DNA from: an uncultured Cocleimonas sp.
GTDB taxonomy: Bacteria > Pseudomonadota > Gammaproteobacteria > Thiotrichales > Thiotrichaceae
Length of the DNA: 64,000 nt
NCBI RefSeq assembly: GCF_947495625.1
Contig: NZ_CANLZW010000006.1
Coordinates: 83,536-147,535 of the forward strand
Direction of reading: 5' to 3'
The stretch's first letter is position 1, and each line of letters opens with the position of its first letter. The position numbers and the translations under genes are program-made. Shown here piece by piece: positions 26,182-35,523 of this stretch. The notes beneath the pieces were generated by a model. It saw only the letters and a program-made list of their open reading frames with translations. It ran no database searches and was not told where the DNA came from.

Positions 26182-27690
26182 ATGTCTAAGAAAACTAATA
26201 TTAGAATTTTTTCATTACTTTCAACGTTGCCAGTGCTTTTTGTATCGAGCCAGTTATTAGCAAAACCTTGGTTGGATGCTGGAGATATGAAGCTAAGGCA
26301 CGAGCTGCAATTGCTATCTGATGCACGTTTATTAGACTCACCATTAACCACATGGCCACTAGCTGCAAAAGATATACATGAGAACCTTAAAGAGCCTGTA
26401 AAAGATTCTCCTCTTTTGCCGGCACTGAGAGAGGCTTATGAAAATGTTAAGCAACGATTGAAAGAAGAAGATTACAATTCTAATTTTAAAGTAACAGGCA
26501 GTGCTCAATCTAAAGAGTTACTCATTAGAGATTTTTCTGGAGAAGGCAGAGAAAATTATTCTTTGTCATATGATGGTGAATGGGGAAACCCTTTTATTGA
26601 TCTCCGTTTAAAAGCTACGGTAGCTGACAACACAGATCATCCAGACGATAGTGCTTTTAGGTTGGATGAGTCATATATAGCAAGTGACCTAGGTAATTGG
26701 AAAGTTACAGTAGGAAAGCAGTCACGATACTGGGGGCCAGGATGGGATGGATCATTAATTCTATCCAATAATGCCCGACCTATACCTAGTATTTCAATTG
26801 AGAATGTTTTATCAAAGCCTGATGCAGATGACTTTTTTCTGTTGAGATGGCTGGGTACTAGTAAGCTACATAATTTTATTGGCATCTTAGAATCAGATCG
26901 TGGAATACCAGATACCAAACTAATTGGTACACGCTTTACTTTTCGACCTTATAGGCCTTTAGAAATAGGTTTGCATAGAACAATACAATGGGGTGGAGAG
27001 GGACAAGATGAGAGTTTCTCTGATTTCACTAAAACGTTCTTTAGTTTAAGAGTTGATGAGCAAGATGGGGCACTTGGAACTGTAAGAGGAAATCAAATAG
27101 CTGGATTGGATTTTAGATGGAAACTACCTGTTGGAGGCACTAGCAAGCACTATTCGGTTTATGGTCAATACATTGGAGAAGATCGTGTAGACGGTTCCAT
27201 TTTACTTGGTGATGAAATATTTATGCTAGGTGGCTCAGTTGCAGGTTATTCTGAAAAATTGAAAGGCTCATGGAGAGCATATTTAGAAGCGACTGATACT
27301 AGTGCGGGTAGTTATAAAGGCAGAGACAGAAATAATATTGTTTATAATCACAGTAGTTATACCGACGGTTATCGCTATCTAGATGTATCAATGGGGCATG
27401 GAATTGATTCAGATAGTCAAATGGTAAGTGCGGGTTTAATTCTTAATCAGAATAATGGGAATTTTTGGCGAGGCTGGGTTAAGCACGCAAAATTAAATGA
27501 AGATGGCGTGGGAAATAATCCAATAGCACCAAATGGAAAGAAGTGGTCAGCGGTTGGTTTAAGTTTGGAGAAAGAGCTTAATATCGATACTAAAATAAAC
27601 GTTGGTGTGCAGCTGATATCTGAAAAAGAAAATTTAAGTAAAAGAGAAAATGATGTAGCAGTATCGTTTGGGTTTACTAAATCTTTTTAA
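26182..27690 (+). CDS. wzi: capsule assembly Wzi-family outer-membrane protein
   Basis: 502-residue outer-membrane beta-barrel with a Sec signal peptide (cut after LLAKP or nearby). Family features are WLDAGDMKLRHELQLLSDARLLDSPLTTWPL, then VTVGKQSRYWGPGWDGSLILSNNARPIPSISIENVLSKP, and a terminal aromatic strand VSFGFTKSF. Wzi proteins help to retain or order capsular polysaccharide at the cell surface. It is convergent with wzc, at the edge of the polysaccharide locus, and fits the Wza/Wzb/Wzc system encoded next to it. Confidence 0.85.
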   Translation: MSKKTNIRIFSLLSTLPVLFVSSQLLAKPWLDAGDMKLRHELQLLSDARLLDSPLTTWPLAAKDIHENLKEPVKDSPLLPALREAYENVKQRLKEEDYNSNFKVTGSAQSKELLIRDFSGEGRENYSLSYDGEWGNPFIDLRLKATVADNTDHPDDSAFRLDESYIASDLGNWKVTVGKQSRYWGPGWDGSLILSNNARPIPSISIENVLSKPDADDFFLLRWLGTSKLHNFIGILESDRGIPDTKLIGTRFTFRPYRPLEIGLHRTIQWGGEGQDESFSDFTKTFFSLRVDEQDGALGTVRGNQIAGLDFRWKLPVGGTSKHYSVYGQYIGEDRVDGSILLGDEIFMLGGSVAGYSEKLKGSWRAYLEATDTSAGSYKGRDRNNIVYNHSSYTDGYRYLDVSMGHGIDSDSQMVSAGLILNQNNGNFWRGWVKHAKLNEDGVGNNPIAPNGKKWSAVGLSLEKELNIDTKINVGVQLISEKENLSKRENDVAVSFGFTKSF

Positions 27691-27785
27691 AATTTAAATG
27701 GCTTAAAAGTTAGAGTGATTCATTTTTAAGCTTTATCTTTTTGAGCTATACGCATCTTCATTATCAAAATTAAAATATCAGTTTA

Positions 27786-27833
27786 TATATCCTAATTTAC
27801 TCAATCACGTGTGATCAAGTAAATTAGGATATA
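27786..27833. terminator. long interrupted palindrome between convergent wzi and wzc
   Basis: Sixteen-bp perfect arms (27786-27801 and 27818-27833) enclose a second small palindrome, ATCAC-GT-GTGAT. Its place between convergent genes suggests a shared terminator, although no strong T-run follows on either strand. A protein-binding site is the alternative. Confidence 0.6.
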
Positions 27834-27875
27834 ACCAAAAAAGTAATAGCTACAACAAGATTAATTACTATCAAT

Positions 27876-30074
27876 CTAATCGGATTGATAGTCTCCGTAA
27901 TAAGAGTGATAGCCATAGCTGCTCTTCTTAGCATCATAGCCATTAAATATAAACCCTTTGGTCTCAATGCCGGTATTGGTTAATCGTTTAACGGCATGCT
28001 CTATTTCTTTCATAGAGTGCATATCTTGGCGTACTACCATAAACACTACTCCTGATAAGCTGCCTACGATAGTAGGGTCAGTTACCGCATGGATCGGTGG
28101 TGTATCTATTAAAATCAAGTCATAGCGACTTGAAAGTTCTGTGAGCAAGCTTTCAAAGTTTTTGTGCATCAGGAGTTCAGAAGGGTTAGGGGGTGTCTGA
28201 CCTCTGGTTATTACATCAAAGCTATTTCCATTGCATTTAGACTCATGTATGGCTTCTTCTAATGTACACTTCTCACTGATCAAGTCAGATAAGCCAGGAG
28301 TGATAGGAACATTGACTAAATTATGCAAATAGCCTTTTCTCATGTCAGCATCGATTAGTAAAACACGCTGATCGCTTCCTGATATAACAGCAGCTAGGTT
28401 GGATGAGATAAAAGACTTTCCAATTCCAGGCGATGGACCTGTAATCATGACTATATTGTTTTTAGCTTCTAGTAATGCAAAATGAAGGCTTGTTCTTAGA
28501 CTTCTGAGGCTCTCGATCGCAGGATCATTGTTATCTTCATTTGCGAGTAATGATTTTTGTTTTTGTTTCTTTTTCTTCAATCCGCCAGTTAATTTAACTC
28601 CTTTTGATAAAGGTATAGTTGCATAAACAGGCAAACCAATTTGTTCTTCTAGTTTCTCAGGATTGTTAACTTTGTGGTATAACGCTTTTTTCAAGAATAC
28701 GATTAAGATTCCTAGCATGAGACCAAGTAATGAGCCTAGAGCTAAAATTAATGCTTTCTTTGGCTTTACTGGTCTTTCATTAACTGCTGCAGTATCAAGA
28801 ATATAAACATTACCTACATTACTAGCCTTAGCAATTTGAAACTCTTGAATCTTATTCAATAAATCAACATAGATTGTATTAGCTACTTTATAGTCACCTT
28901 CTAGCTTAAGAAGTTGTTGCTGGGTTTCTGGAAGCTCACTAATTTTAGAAAGGGTTTCATTTCGTCTTTTATTTAACTTGGTTTCTTGTGATACAAGAGA
29001 TGTCAGGGTGGGGTGATTGGAAGTGTATTTTAAGTTTAGCTGATCTCTTCTTAGGGATAATTGTTGGAGCTGAGTGTCGATATCGGCGACTACTTTTAAT
29101 ATCGTCTGAGTTTCCATTGACATATCGGCAGTACGATTATTCGTTCTATATTCTTTTAACGCTGCTTCAGCCGCTTCTGAGCGTTCTTTGACCGGTTTAA
29201 TTTGCTCATTCAGAAATTTAAGCGCATTGCTCGCTTCTTCAGAACTGCGTGATTTATTTTGCAATAAATAAGAATTAGCAACATTGTTTAAAATATCTAA
29301 AATTTGATCTTGATTTTCACCTTCTAGTGCAAGGTTGATAATCCCTGTTTTTTTACCTTGTTCAGATGCCCCTAATTTTTTCTGTAATTCTACAATAGCC
29401 TGGTAATTGCTTAATTTTTTAATCGTAAATTCTTTGCCATCGCCAGCATTTAGTTCCTGAATATTAATTTCTAATAAGCCATCAGAAGTAGACTTAAGTT
29501 CGTCGACTTTCCCCGTTAAAAGAAGCTTATCATCATGATACAAGCTATATTTTCCACCTTCATGGCTAATTAATGTCAACGTTTCATTAATGTAGCTTTT
29601 CCCAACCTCAAGGCGATTTACTTTTATGTTTTCATAGGCCCATGAATAAGTGTTTAGCCATGAAATATTAAACGGTATAAAATTGACGTTATCTTCTTTG
29701 ACGAAGCGTTTACTTAAATTGCTAAATAATGGGATTTTATTAGGGGTGGCGATAATATCTAGCTTTAAATCACTTACCGCTTTTCCTATAATTTTTCTGG
29801 ATTTTAGTATTTGTAACTCAGTCCCGGCAGAGGCACTGTCACCACCGAGTCCTGCTATTTCCTCAATTCCTGGTATTCCTGCTTTTTCAGCTTCTATTTG
29901 TAATAATGAATCAGCTCTATATATAGGTGCTTTCCCAAAAGCGTAGATACTTGCTAATAATAATGAAGCAAACATCAAAGTAAAAATTAACCACTTTCCA
30001 TCTAGTAGAGTAGCTAGTAATTCTCTTAGATCTATTTCGTCATCATCAGTATGTTGTTGATTTGTAGTGCTCAT
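27876..30074 (-). CDS. wzc: Wzc-like polysaccharide chain-length regulator and BY-kinase
   Basis: Inner-membrane polysaccharide co-polymerase and bacterial tyrosine kinase in one chain, 732 residues. Wzz domain with TM1 at about residues 33-50, a long periplasmic coiled coil, a Pro-rich TM2 (ERPVKPKKALILALGSLLGLMLGILIVF), then the kinase. Kinase motifs are GPSPGIGKSFISSNLA (Walker A), LLIDADMRKG (Walker A') and LILIDTPP (Walker B). The C-terminal Tyr cluster (SSYGYHSYYGDYQSD) is the autophosphorylation tail. Cycling of its phosphorylation by Wzb controls polymer export through Wza. Confidence 0.95.
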   Translation of the reverse strand: MSTTNQQHTDDDEIDLRELLATLLDGKWLIFTLMFASLLLASIYAFGKAPIYRADSLLQIEAEKAGIPGIEEIAGLGGDSASAGTELQILKSRKIIGKAVSDLKLDIIATPNKIPLFSNLSKRFVKEDNVNFIPFNISWLNTYSWAYENIKVNRLEVGKSYINETLTLISHEGGKYSLYHDDKLLLTGKVDELKSTSDGLLEINIQELNAGDGKEFTIKKLSNYQAIVELQKKLGASEQGKKTGIINLALEGENQDQILDILNNVANSYLLQNKSRSSEEASNALKFLNEQIKPVKERSEAAEAALKEYRTNNRTADMSMETQTILKVVADIDTQLQQLSLRRDQLNLKYTSNHPTLTSLVSQETKLNKRRNETLSKISELPETQQQLLKLEGDYKVANTIYVDLLNKIQEFQIAKASNVGNVYILDTAAVNERPVKPKKALILALGSLLGLMLGILIVFLKKALYHKVNNPEKLEEQIGLPVYATIPLSKGVKLTGGLKKKKQKQKSLLANEDNNDPAIESLRSLRTSLHFALLEAKNNIVMITGPSPGIGKSFISSNLAAVISGSDQRVLLIDADMRKGYLHNLVNVPITPGLSDLISEKCTLEEAIHESKCNGNSFDVITRGQTPPNPSELLMHKNFESLLTELSSRYDLILIDTPPIHAVTDPTIVGSLSGVVFMVVRQDMHSMKEIEHAVKRLTNTGIETKGFIFNGYDAKKSSYGYHSYYGDYQSD

Positions 30075-30129
30075 TTAATATGTATGTTCTCAGTCATCTT
30101 TAAATAGGAATTAATAAACATTCTTAGGT

Positions 30130-30561
30130 TCAATTCCACAGTTTTTCTTGCCAGGCTTCTAGGCCTTTATTTATTAAACGATAAGATTCCTGGAATGCTT
30201 CAAAATCTTTTTTATAGGGATCAGGGATTTGTTCATTGTTTTGCCACTTTCCAATCAAATGGACTTTGCCGCGCGACTCAGGAAATTGAGAGATGATACT
30301 TTGAACATGTTTGTCTTCCATAGTCAATATAATGTCAGCGTTCTTTACCAGAACGCTGTTAATTTGTTGTGCTACATGATCAAAATCGATATTGATTTCC
30401 GACAGGATTTTCATCGTGCTGGGGTCTGCAGGTTTACCTGACAGAGCCCCCAAGCCAGATGAATATACTTTTAATTCAGGTATGTTGTGTTGCAAAATAG
30501 CCTCTGCCATGGGGCTACGGCATATATTACCTATGCATACCATCATTACATTATTAAACAT
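30130..30561 (-). CDS. wzb: low-molecular-weight protein-tyrosine phosphatase Wzb
   Basis: 143-residue phosphatase that dephosphorylates the Wzc tyrosine tail. The P-loop CIGNICRSP (C-x5-R-S) is at residues 9-17, and the general-acid aspartate is in IPDPYKKDFEAF near residue 113. It sits between wza and wzc with 8 bp to wza, the canonical order. Confidence 0.95.
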   Translation of the reverse strand: MFNNVMMVCIGNICRSPMAEAILQHNIPELKVYSSGLGALSGKPADPSTMKILSEINIDFDHVAQQINSVLVKNADIILTMEDKHVQSIISQFPESRGKVHLIGKWQNNEQIPDPYKKDFEAFQESYRLINKGLEAWQEKLWN

Positions 30562-30569
30562 AATTTGTA

Positions 30570-31931
30570 TTATTTCGTAAGGTTTTCAAAGGTATTCAAA
30601 ATAGTGAGCGAAGGTAGAAGTAAAGCTAGGACTCTGTTCCATCTGATTGAAGGTGTAGCAGTAACATAGACAATATCTCTTGGTCTAATATCAAACTGTT
30701 CGGCTAATAGCATTGAATGCACAGATGCTACAGGAAGTTGATAAACCGTTGGTATGGAATCTTTCGATGACTCTTGGCGTATAACAAAAATACCTTTAGG
30801 GTTTACTGTATCTTCATTTAAGCTGCCCGCATCGTTAATGGCTTCAGCCAGCGTCATGCCATCTTCGATTTGATATCTGACGGTCCCGGGTTTGTTTATT
30901 TCTCCCATGACAAATACTTTTGCCTGTTCAGACTTCAATTCTCTTTCTAGGTCTTTCTTTTGTCTTGCTATGGCTTTTTCTTTTTCTAGTTCGAATTGTA
31001 ATCGAATAGGATTAAGGATTAATTCTTTATTTATTGCTTGATCTAGTTCTTTTTTCCACTCGTCCAATTCATCAATTTCAACTACATGAAGTCTATCGCC
31101 ATTACGTAAAATAAAATTCTGTCGATTATCATTAAACTTGAGCATGCGGTTTAAATCGATCGATATTGTGTCACTACGGCGCTGCAAAGAGGCCTGGCCA
31201 GTATATTTTCTAGAAATTACCCCTCCACTTCTTGAAATAAGGTCTCTAACCGTTAGAGGTGTGTCAGAAATTGGGAGGGTAATAGGTTTTTGAACAGCGC
31301 CTGATATATAAACTTTTTGACTGCGGAAACTGGCGACCCTTACACTAACTTGTGGTTTGGCGATGAACGTTTGTAATTTTTTTTCTAGATCTTTTCTCAC
31401 GTCTTCTACAGTTTTTCCAGTGGCCTGAATTTTGCCCGCATAAGGAAAGTAAAACTTGCCATCGTTACCTACGTCATGAGTCGCAGGAGAATCACCCGCG
31501 GGAATAGTAAGTTCAGGGTGATCCCAAACAGTAATACTTAATATGTCACGATCACCGATGTAGTATTGATAATTTGATTTCACGTCATTTGCAGAAACAC
31601 CTGCAAAGTTAACCGCACCTTTTGTATTAACAGAAGTAGTGTGATTAACACGGTGAGATCTACTTATCGGTTTTGATGTTTTTTCAGCATCAGAAACATA
31701 GCTTTGGTAGCGTTTTTTCTTATTGTTTATATAGTTTTCATAATTAAAAGGTTTTTGGCTTTGAATCATTTTTCTGTCGATAACAACAAGCTTATAATCA
31801 ACTCCTTCTTTTTGGGCTTTCTCGTATCGGCTAGTTTTTGAGCTTAAGCCAGGAACTCCAGGGCTAAACGAACAACCAACAAGAGAGATGACAGCAGTAA
31901 ATGTTAAAAGTGCTCGGCAAAGTTTTTTCAT
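30570..31931 (-). CDS. wza: Wza-like outer-membrane polysaccharide export lipoprotein
   Basis: Outer-membrane export channel, 453 residues. The lipobox is LVGC (Cys near residue 20). The Poly_export domain begins YYIGDRDILSITVWDHPELTIP, followed by SLBB-type repeats (QKVYISGAVQKPITLPISDTPLTVRDLISRSGG and VFVMGEINKPGTVRYQIEDGMTLAEAI). The protein is about 75 residues longer than enterobacterial Wza, partly because of a charged helical insert (about residues 300-350, rich in Glu, Lys and Gln) between the SLBB domains. Confidence 0.93.
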   Translation of the reverse strand: MKKLCRALLTFTAVISLVGCSFSPGVPGLSSKTSRYEKAQKEGVDYKLVVIDRKMIQSQKPFNYENYINNKKKRYQSYVSDAEKTSKPISRSHRVNHTTSVNTKGAVNFAGVSANDVKSNYQYYIGDRDILSITVWDHPELTIPAGDSPATHDVGNDGKFYFPYAGKIQATGKTVEDVRKDLEKKLQTFIAKPQVSVRVASFRSQKVYISGAVQKPITLPISDTPLTVRDLISRSGGVISRKYTGQASLQRRSDTISIDLNRMLKFNDNRQNFILRNGDRLHVVEIDELDEWKKELDQAINKELILNPIRLQFELEKEKAIARQKKDLERELKSEQAKVFVMGEINKPGTVRYQIEDGMTLAEAINDAGSLNEDTVNPKGIFVIRQESSKDSIPTVYQLPVASVHSMLLAEQFDIRPRDIVYVTATPSIRWNRVLALLLPSLTILNTFENLTK

Positions 31932-32095
31932 AAATAGGATTACTAGAATATTAAAAGAAGGAGATGCAAAACATGAGGGATTTTATAGGTAATAATCAGT
32001 AATTACAAAGATCATGTTAAAAACATCGTTTTCTTTAATCAATGAATTAAAGGCAAGCAGTTGCGTAAAGATATTGCAATTAACGACAAAAACGC

Positions 32096-32114
32096 GCCTA
32101 TAAGTAGGGAGGTG
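32096..32114 (+). repeat. dispersed poly-G motif, copy 5
   Basis: GCCTATAAGTAGGGAGGTG begins 5 bp beyond the stop codon of the minus-strand 4,6-dehydratase gene, with an A-rich run on its left. One A interrupts the G-run. It is the only recognisable 3' element of that gene. Confidence 0.8.
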
Positions 32115-32119
32115 CTAAA

Positions 32120-34111
32120 TTAGTGACTTTTAGTAATAGGTATAACATTTTTAGTATTATTCATAATTGGTTTTTCGAGCCATGGCTTATAGCCATCAAC
32201 AATATTGGTTAATTGTGATTTAATTTCTAAGATATTATCAACCTGCATTACTTTTTCTAGATTTTCTAATTTTTTCTCGAGAGTACTCCAGGTCATAAAT
32301 TCTTCATTTGCACGCATAATACGCTGATGTTTCGTACCACTCACATTTTCACCAATCAATAGCTCTTCATAAAGCTTTTCTCCTGGTCTTAAACCATTAA
32401 ATTCAATAGCTATATCGCCATCTGGGTATTTGTCATTTTTAACGGATAAGCCTGAAAGTTTAACCATCTTTTTCGCAAGGTCAGCTATTTTGACTGATTC
32501 ACCCATATCTAATACAAAAACATCTCCGCCTTTTGCCATTGCACCGGCTTGGATAACGAGCTGTACAGCTTCAGGAATGGACATAAAGAAGCGTGTGATA
32601 TCTTTGTGTGTGACCGTTATCGGGCCACCTTCTTTTATCTGTTGTCTAAACTTAGGTACAACTGACCCAGATGAACCTAATACATTACCAAATCGGACCA
32701 TGGTAAAGATTGTCTTGCATTCAGGTTTTTCAGCAAGAGCTTGAAGTACAAGTTCAGCAATGCGTTTAGAACAGCCCATGACGTTTGTTGGTCGAACGGC
32801 TTTGTCTGTTGATATAAGAATAAAAGACTCGGCATTGGCTTTCATTGCATTTTCGGCTAGCAATTGTGTGCCAAAAACATTATTGGCTAATCCGGCTACC
32901 GGGTTTTCTTCAACTAAAGGTACATGTTTGTATGCTGCGGCATGGTAAATAGTTTGAATGGTTTTATGTTGAAATAAACGCTTTAATAATACTGCGTTAG
33001 TGATTGAGCCAAGTACGCGATTTAATTCAATGTGGGCTTCACTTTTTTTAATCAGCTCATCTAGTTCTTGTTCAATTTTGTATAGAGCAAACTCACTTTG
33101 CTCTAATAAAATTAATTTCTTTGGCGCTAAGCTAATTATTTGACGGCAAAGTTCCGATCCTATAGAACCGCCTGCGCCGGTAACCATAACCACTTTATTG
33201 GTGATATTGATGGGTAATAAAGAGCTATCAGGTTTAACAATGTTTCTTCCTAATAAGTCATCAATATCTATATCCTTGATATCTGCAGTTTGTAATTTTC
33301 CACTGACTAAATCTGCAAAAGCTGGAATGCTACGGACATGGACGGGTAATTTTTCTAATTGCTCCAGAATCAATCGGCGATTGCTTCTATTCGCAGAGGG
33401 TAGCGCTAATATCACTTCATCTACACAATATTTTTCAATAGAAGCGGGTAACTGTAATGGAGAGAAAACCTTCAAGCCCAATACATTCCAGCCTTCAAGG
33501 CTTTTATCATCATCAATAAACCCAATAAGTGAATATGATGGGTCAGGTTTAAGAACCATCGCTAATTGAGAGCCAGCAGAGCCAGCGCCATAAATTAATA
33601 CTTTTTTTGCAGATGAGTTTTTTGAAATTTCACCATAAAGCCATTGTTGTGCGCTTAATCTGGTTACAGTAATAACCATGAAGGTGCCAAGCCAATAGAG
33701 AAGTGCAACTGAAGAGGGTATATGTGGAAAATTTAGGAGTACAAGTGCACCCACCCAAACCACTGTTGCTAATAAAGTAGCTATCAAAATCGAACCAATA
33801 GCATGACTACGGAAATATTTTAAAATTGCTCGGTAAAGCCCCATTTTCATATAGATAGGAATAGCAACCAATATGGCTAAGGGAAAGACTAGCCAGTTAT
33901 AACTATTTTGAAGAAAAGTTTGTTTTTCAGTGCTATAGAAGCTAAGAAATAGAATCAGAGGGATAAGACAGATATCTAAAGCTATAAGAAAAAGGCGCTT
34001 TTCAGATCTAGATCTACTTAAGATTTGTTTTTTCAGATTTGATTTCATAAGAAGCTTTTGTATATTATGCAAAAAGAAAGAGTAAATTCTGACAGGTAAA
34101 TATCGTAACAT
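32120..34111 (-). CDS. membrane-bound UDP-sugar 4,6-dehydratase (WbpM/FlmA/PglF type)
   Basis: 663 residues. Four N-terminal TM helices (about 40-160) precede a CoA-binding-like Rossmann fold (VLIYGAGSAGSQLAMVLKPD) and a second SDR domain with VTGAGGSIGSELCRQI. The catalytic triad is of the Ser-Met-Lys type (STDKAVRPTNVMGCSK), as in WbpM and PglF, which convert UDP-GlcNAc to the 4-keto-6-deoxy sugar. The product would feed the aminotransferase encoded next or a reductase, giving a 6-deoxy amino sugar such as bacillosamine- or QuiNAc-type units. A second in-frame ATG (residue 22, MKSNLKKQ) is an alternative start. Confidence 0.9.
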   Translation of the reverse strand: MLRYLPVRIYSFFLHNIQKLLMKSNLKKQILSRSRSEKRLFLIALDICLIPLILFLSFYSTEKQTFLQNSYNWLVFPLAILVAIPIYMKMGLYRAILKYFRSHAIGSILIATLLATVVWVGALVLLNFPHIPSSVALLYWLGTFMVITVTRLSAQQWLYGEISKNSSAKKVLIYGAGSAGSQLAMVLKPDPSYSLIGFIDDDKSLEGWNVLGLKVFSPLQLPASIEKYCVDEVILALPSANRSNRRLILEQLEKLPVHVRSIPAFADLVSGKLQTADIKDIDIDDLLGRNIVKPDSSLLPINITNKVVMVTGAGGSIGSELCRQIISLAPKKLILLEQSEFALYKIEQELDELIKKSEAHIELNRVLGSITNAVLLKRLFQHKTIQTIYHAAAYKHVPLVEENPVAGLANNVFGTQLLAENAMKANAESFILISTDKAVRPTNVMGCSKRIAELVLQALAEKPECKTIFTMVRFGNVLGSSGSVVPKFRQQIKEGGPITVTHKDITRFFMSIPEAVQLVIQAGAMAKGGDVFVLDMGESVKIADLAKKMVKLSGLSVKNDKYPDGDIAIEFNGLRPGEKLYEELLIGENVSGTKHQRIMRANEEFMTWSTLEKKLENLEKVMQVDNILEIKSQLTNIVDGYKPWLEKPIMNNTKNVIPITKSH

Positions 34112-34316
34112 TTATAATTATCTTTCGCGCAAATTTATTTGATGGCAGGACTCCATTAACTTCAACAGCGAGAAGCCTTTTTGTAATAGATGACTTAAGT
34201 AAAGTTAATAAACTACCTTGGTTAGTAAACTGCTAAAGATAATAGTTCATTTCAAGATTTACAGAAGTCATTCGTATTAACATATAAACATTTTTTGAAA
34301 CAAATTGAAGATAATT

Positions 34317-35471
34317 TTATGCAGAGTCAATGATAAAATCAGAATGCTTTTCTAGAAAATCAAACACATTGTTAATATTCGATGGTGTCGTAGGTAAGTT
34401 AACAACATGTTCAGATAAATATGTGGCTACAGGAAAATCATCGCTATTAAATTTCCAAAGAGATAAATCGCCTTCTACCGGATGTAAGGGGGAAACAAAC
34501 CATTCACCTAGTGCAATTCGTGCGGTTGTGGCAAGTTTCATAAATTCATCTCTATTCTTTACCAAAAGAGGATATTTTAAAAAGGAATGGTTTGGAAATA
34601 AATCTTCCGGAACATGATTTTTCTTTTTCTTTTTCAAAAATTTAGTATAGAGCAGGGCATTTTCTTTACGTTTTTGTAGATCATCCTCAAGCTTAGAAAT
34701 GTTTCTCAAGCCTTCTTTAGCCTGCACGTCACTAAATGCTTTAAAGTAATCCTCAGGTATCTCTAGAGAAGTTATTTCTTCAGACGTTGATGAGCCAACA
34801 ATATTTGTATTGTGGCTAAGCCAGCGATAAAAATTAACTAGAGGCCAGTAGGTGTAATTATTAATTAAATACCTTTTTACAAAGAAGAGTAGCTTTAAGT
34901 TTAAAAGTTCTTTCCAGGTTGGTGGCATGAGTTTCGCACTTAAGTCAGTAACTTTATCAGCAAACTCTTTATTATTAGTGACTAAATAACCACCAATACC
35001 TGTAGAAAAAGGTTTATTCCATTGGGTGGAATATATAGCAGCATCACAAGATAAGCCATTCGGGGTGCCATTATAAGTTCCTCCGAAACCATGGGTGCAA
35101 TCTTCAACAGTAAATATGCCATGTTTCTTAGCAAGACTAGTTAATTGTTCTAAATCAGAAGAAAGCCCATAAGTATTTTGGCAAATGATCACCTTGGTAC
35201 GATTTGTTATGGCTTTTTCTATGTGAGGAATATCAAAATTATAGGTATCAGTAGATACGTCAACATAGATAGGTGTAGCACCTAAATAAAGGATTGCATT
35301 GGGTACTACAACACAAGTGAAAGCAGGCAGGATAACTTCATCTCCTTCTCCTACATCCATTGATTTTAATAAACTATATAGGCCTACACGAGCTTTCCAA
35401 TAAAAGAATAACTTACCATCATAGTCCTGTAAGTACTCTCTAATATTATTTTTAAATTTATCTAACGGCAT
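34317..35471 (-). CDS. DegT/DnrJ/EryC1-family sugar aminotransferase
   Basis: PLP-dependent aminotransferase of 384 residues. It has DEVILPAFTCVVVPNAILYLGATPIYVDV at the N-terminal side, the VEDCTHGFGGTYNG aspartate loop and the PLP lysine in YSTQWNKPFSTGIGG. The family aminates keto-sugars in surface polysaccharide pathways, here perhaps the 4-keto product of the dehydratase encoded downstream. The Trp-Asn before the lysine departs from the common HSK pattern, so the exact substrate is open. Confidence 0.85.
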   Translation of the reverse strand: MPLDKFKNNIREYLQDYDGKLFFYWKARVGLYSLLKSMDVGEGDEVILPAFTCVVVPNAILYLGATPIYVDVSTDTYNFDIPHIEKAITNRTKVIICQNTYGLSSDLEQLTSLAKKHGIFTVEDCTHGFGGTYNGTPNGLSCDAAIYSTQWNKPFSTGIGGYLVTNNKEFADKVTDLSAKLMPPTWKELLNLKLLFFVKRYLINNYTYWPLVNFYRWLSHNTNIVGSSTSEEITSLEIPEDYFKAFSDVQAKEGLRNISKLEDDLQKRKENALLYTKFLKKKKKNHVPEDLFPNHSFLKYPLLVKNRDEFMKLATTARIALGEWFVSPLHPVEGDLSLWKFNSDDFPVATYLSEHVVNLPTTPSNINNVFDFLEKHSDFIIDSA

Positions 35472-35523
35472 TGCATAACTCTAATTTAATTGTTTCAGGC
35501 TCCCTATATTCTATATGTCGATG

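Noticed and set aside
28181..28202. TTAGGGGGTGTC in wzc as a motif copy
   Set aside because: Encodes the conserved BY-kinase segment GQTPPNPSELL; no AAGT and no upstream part of the motif.
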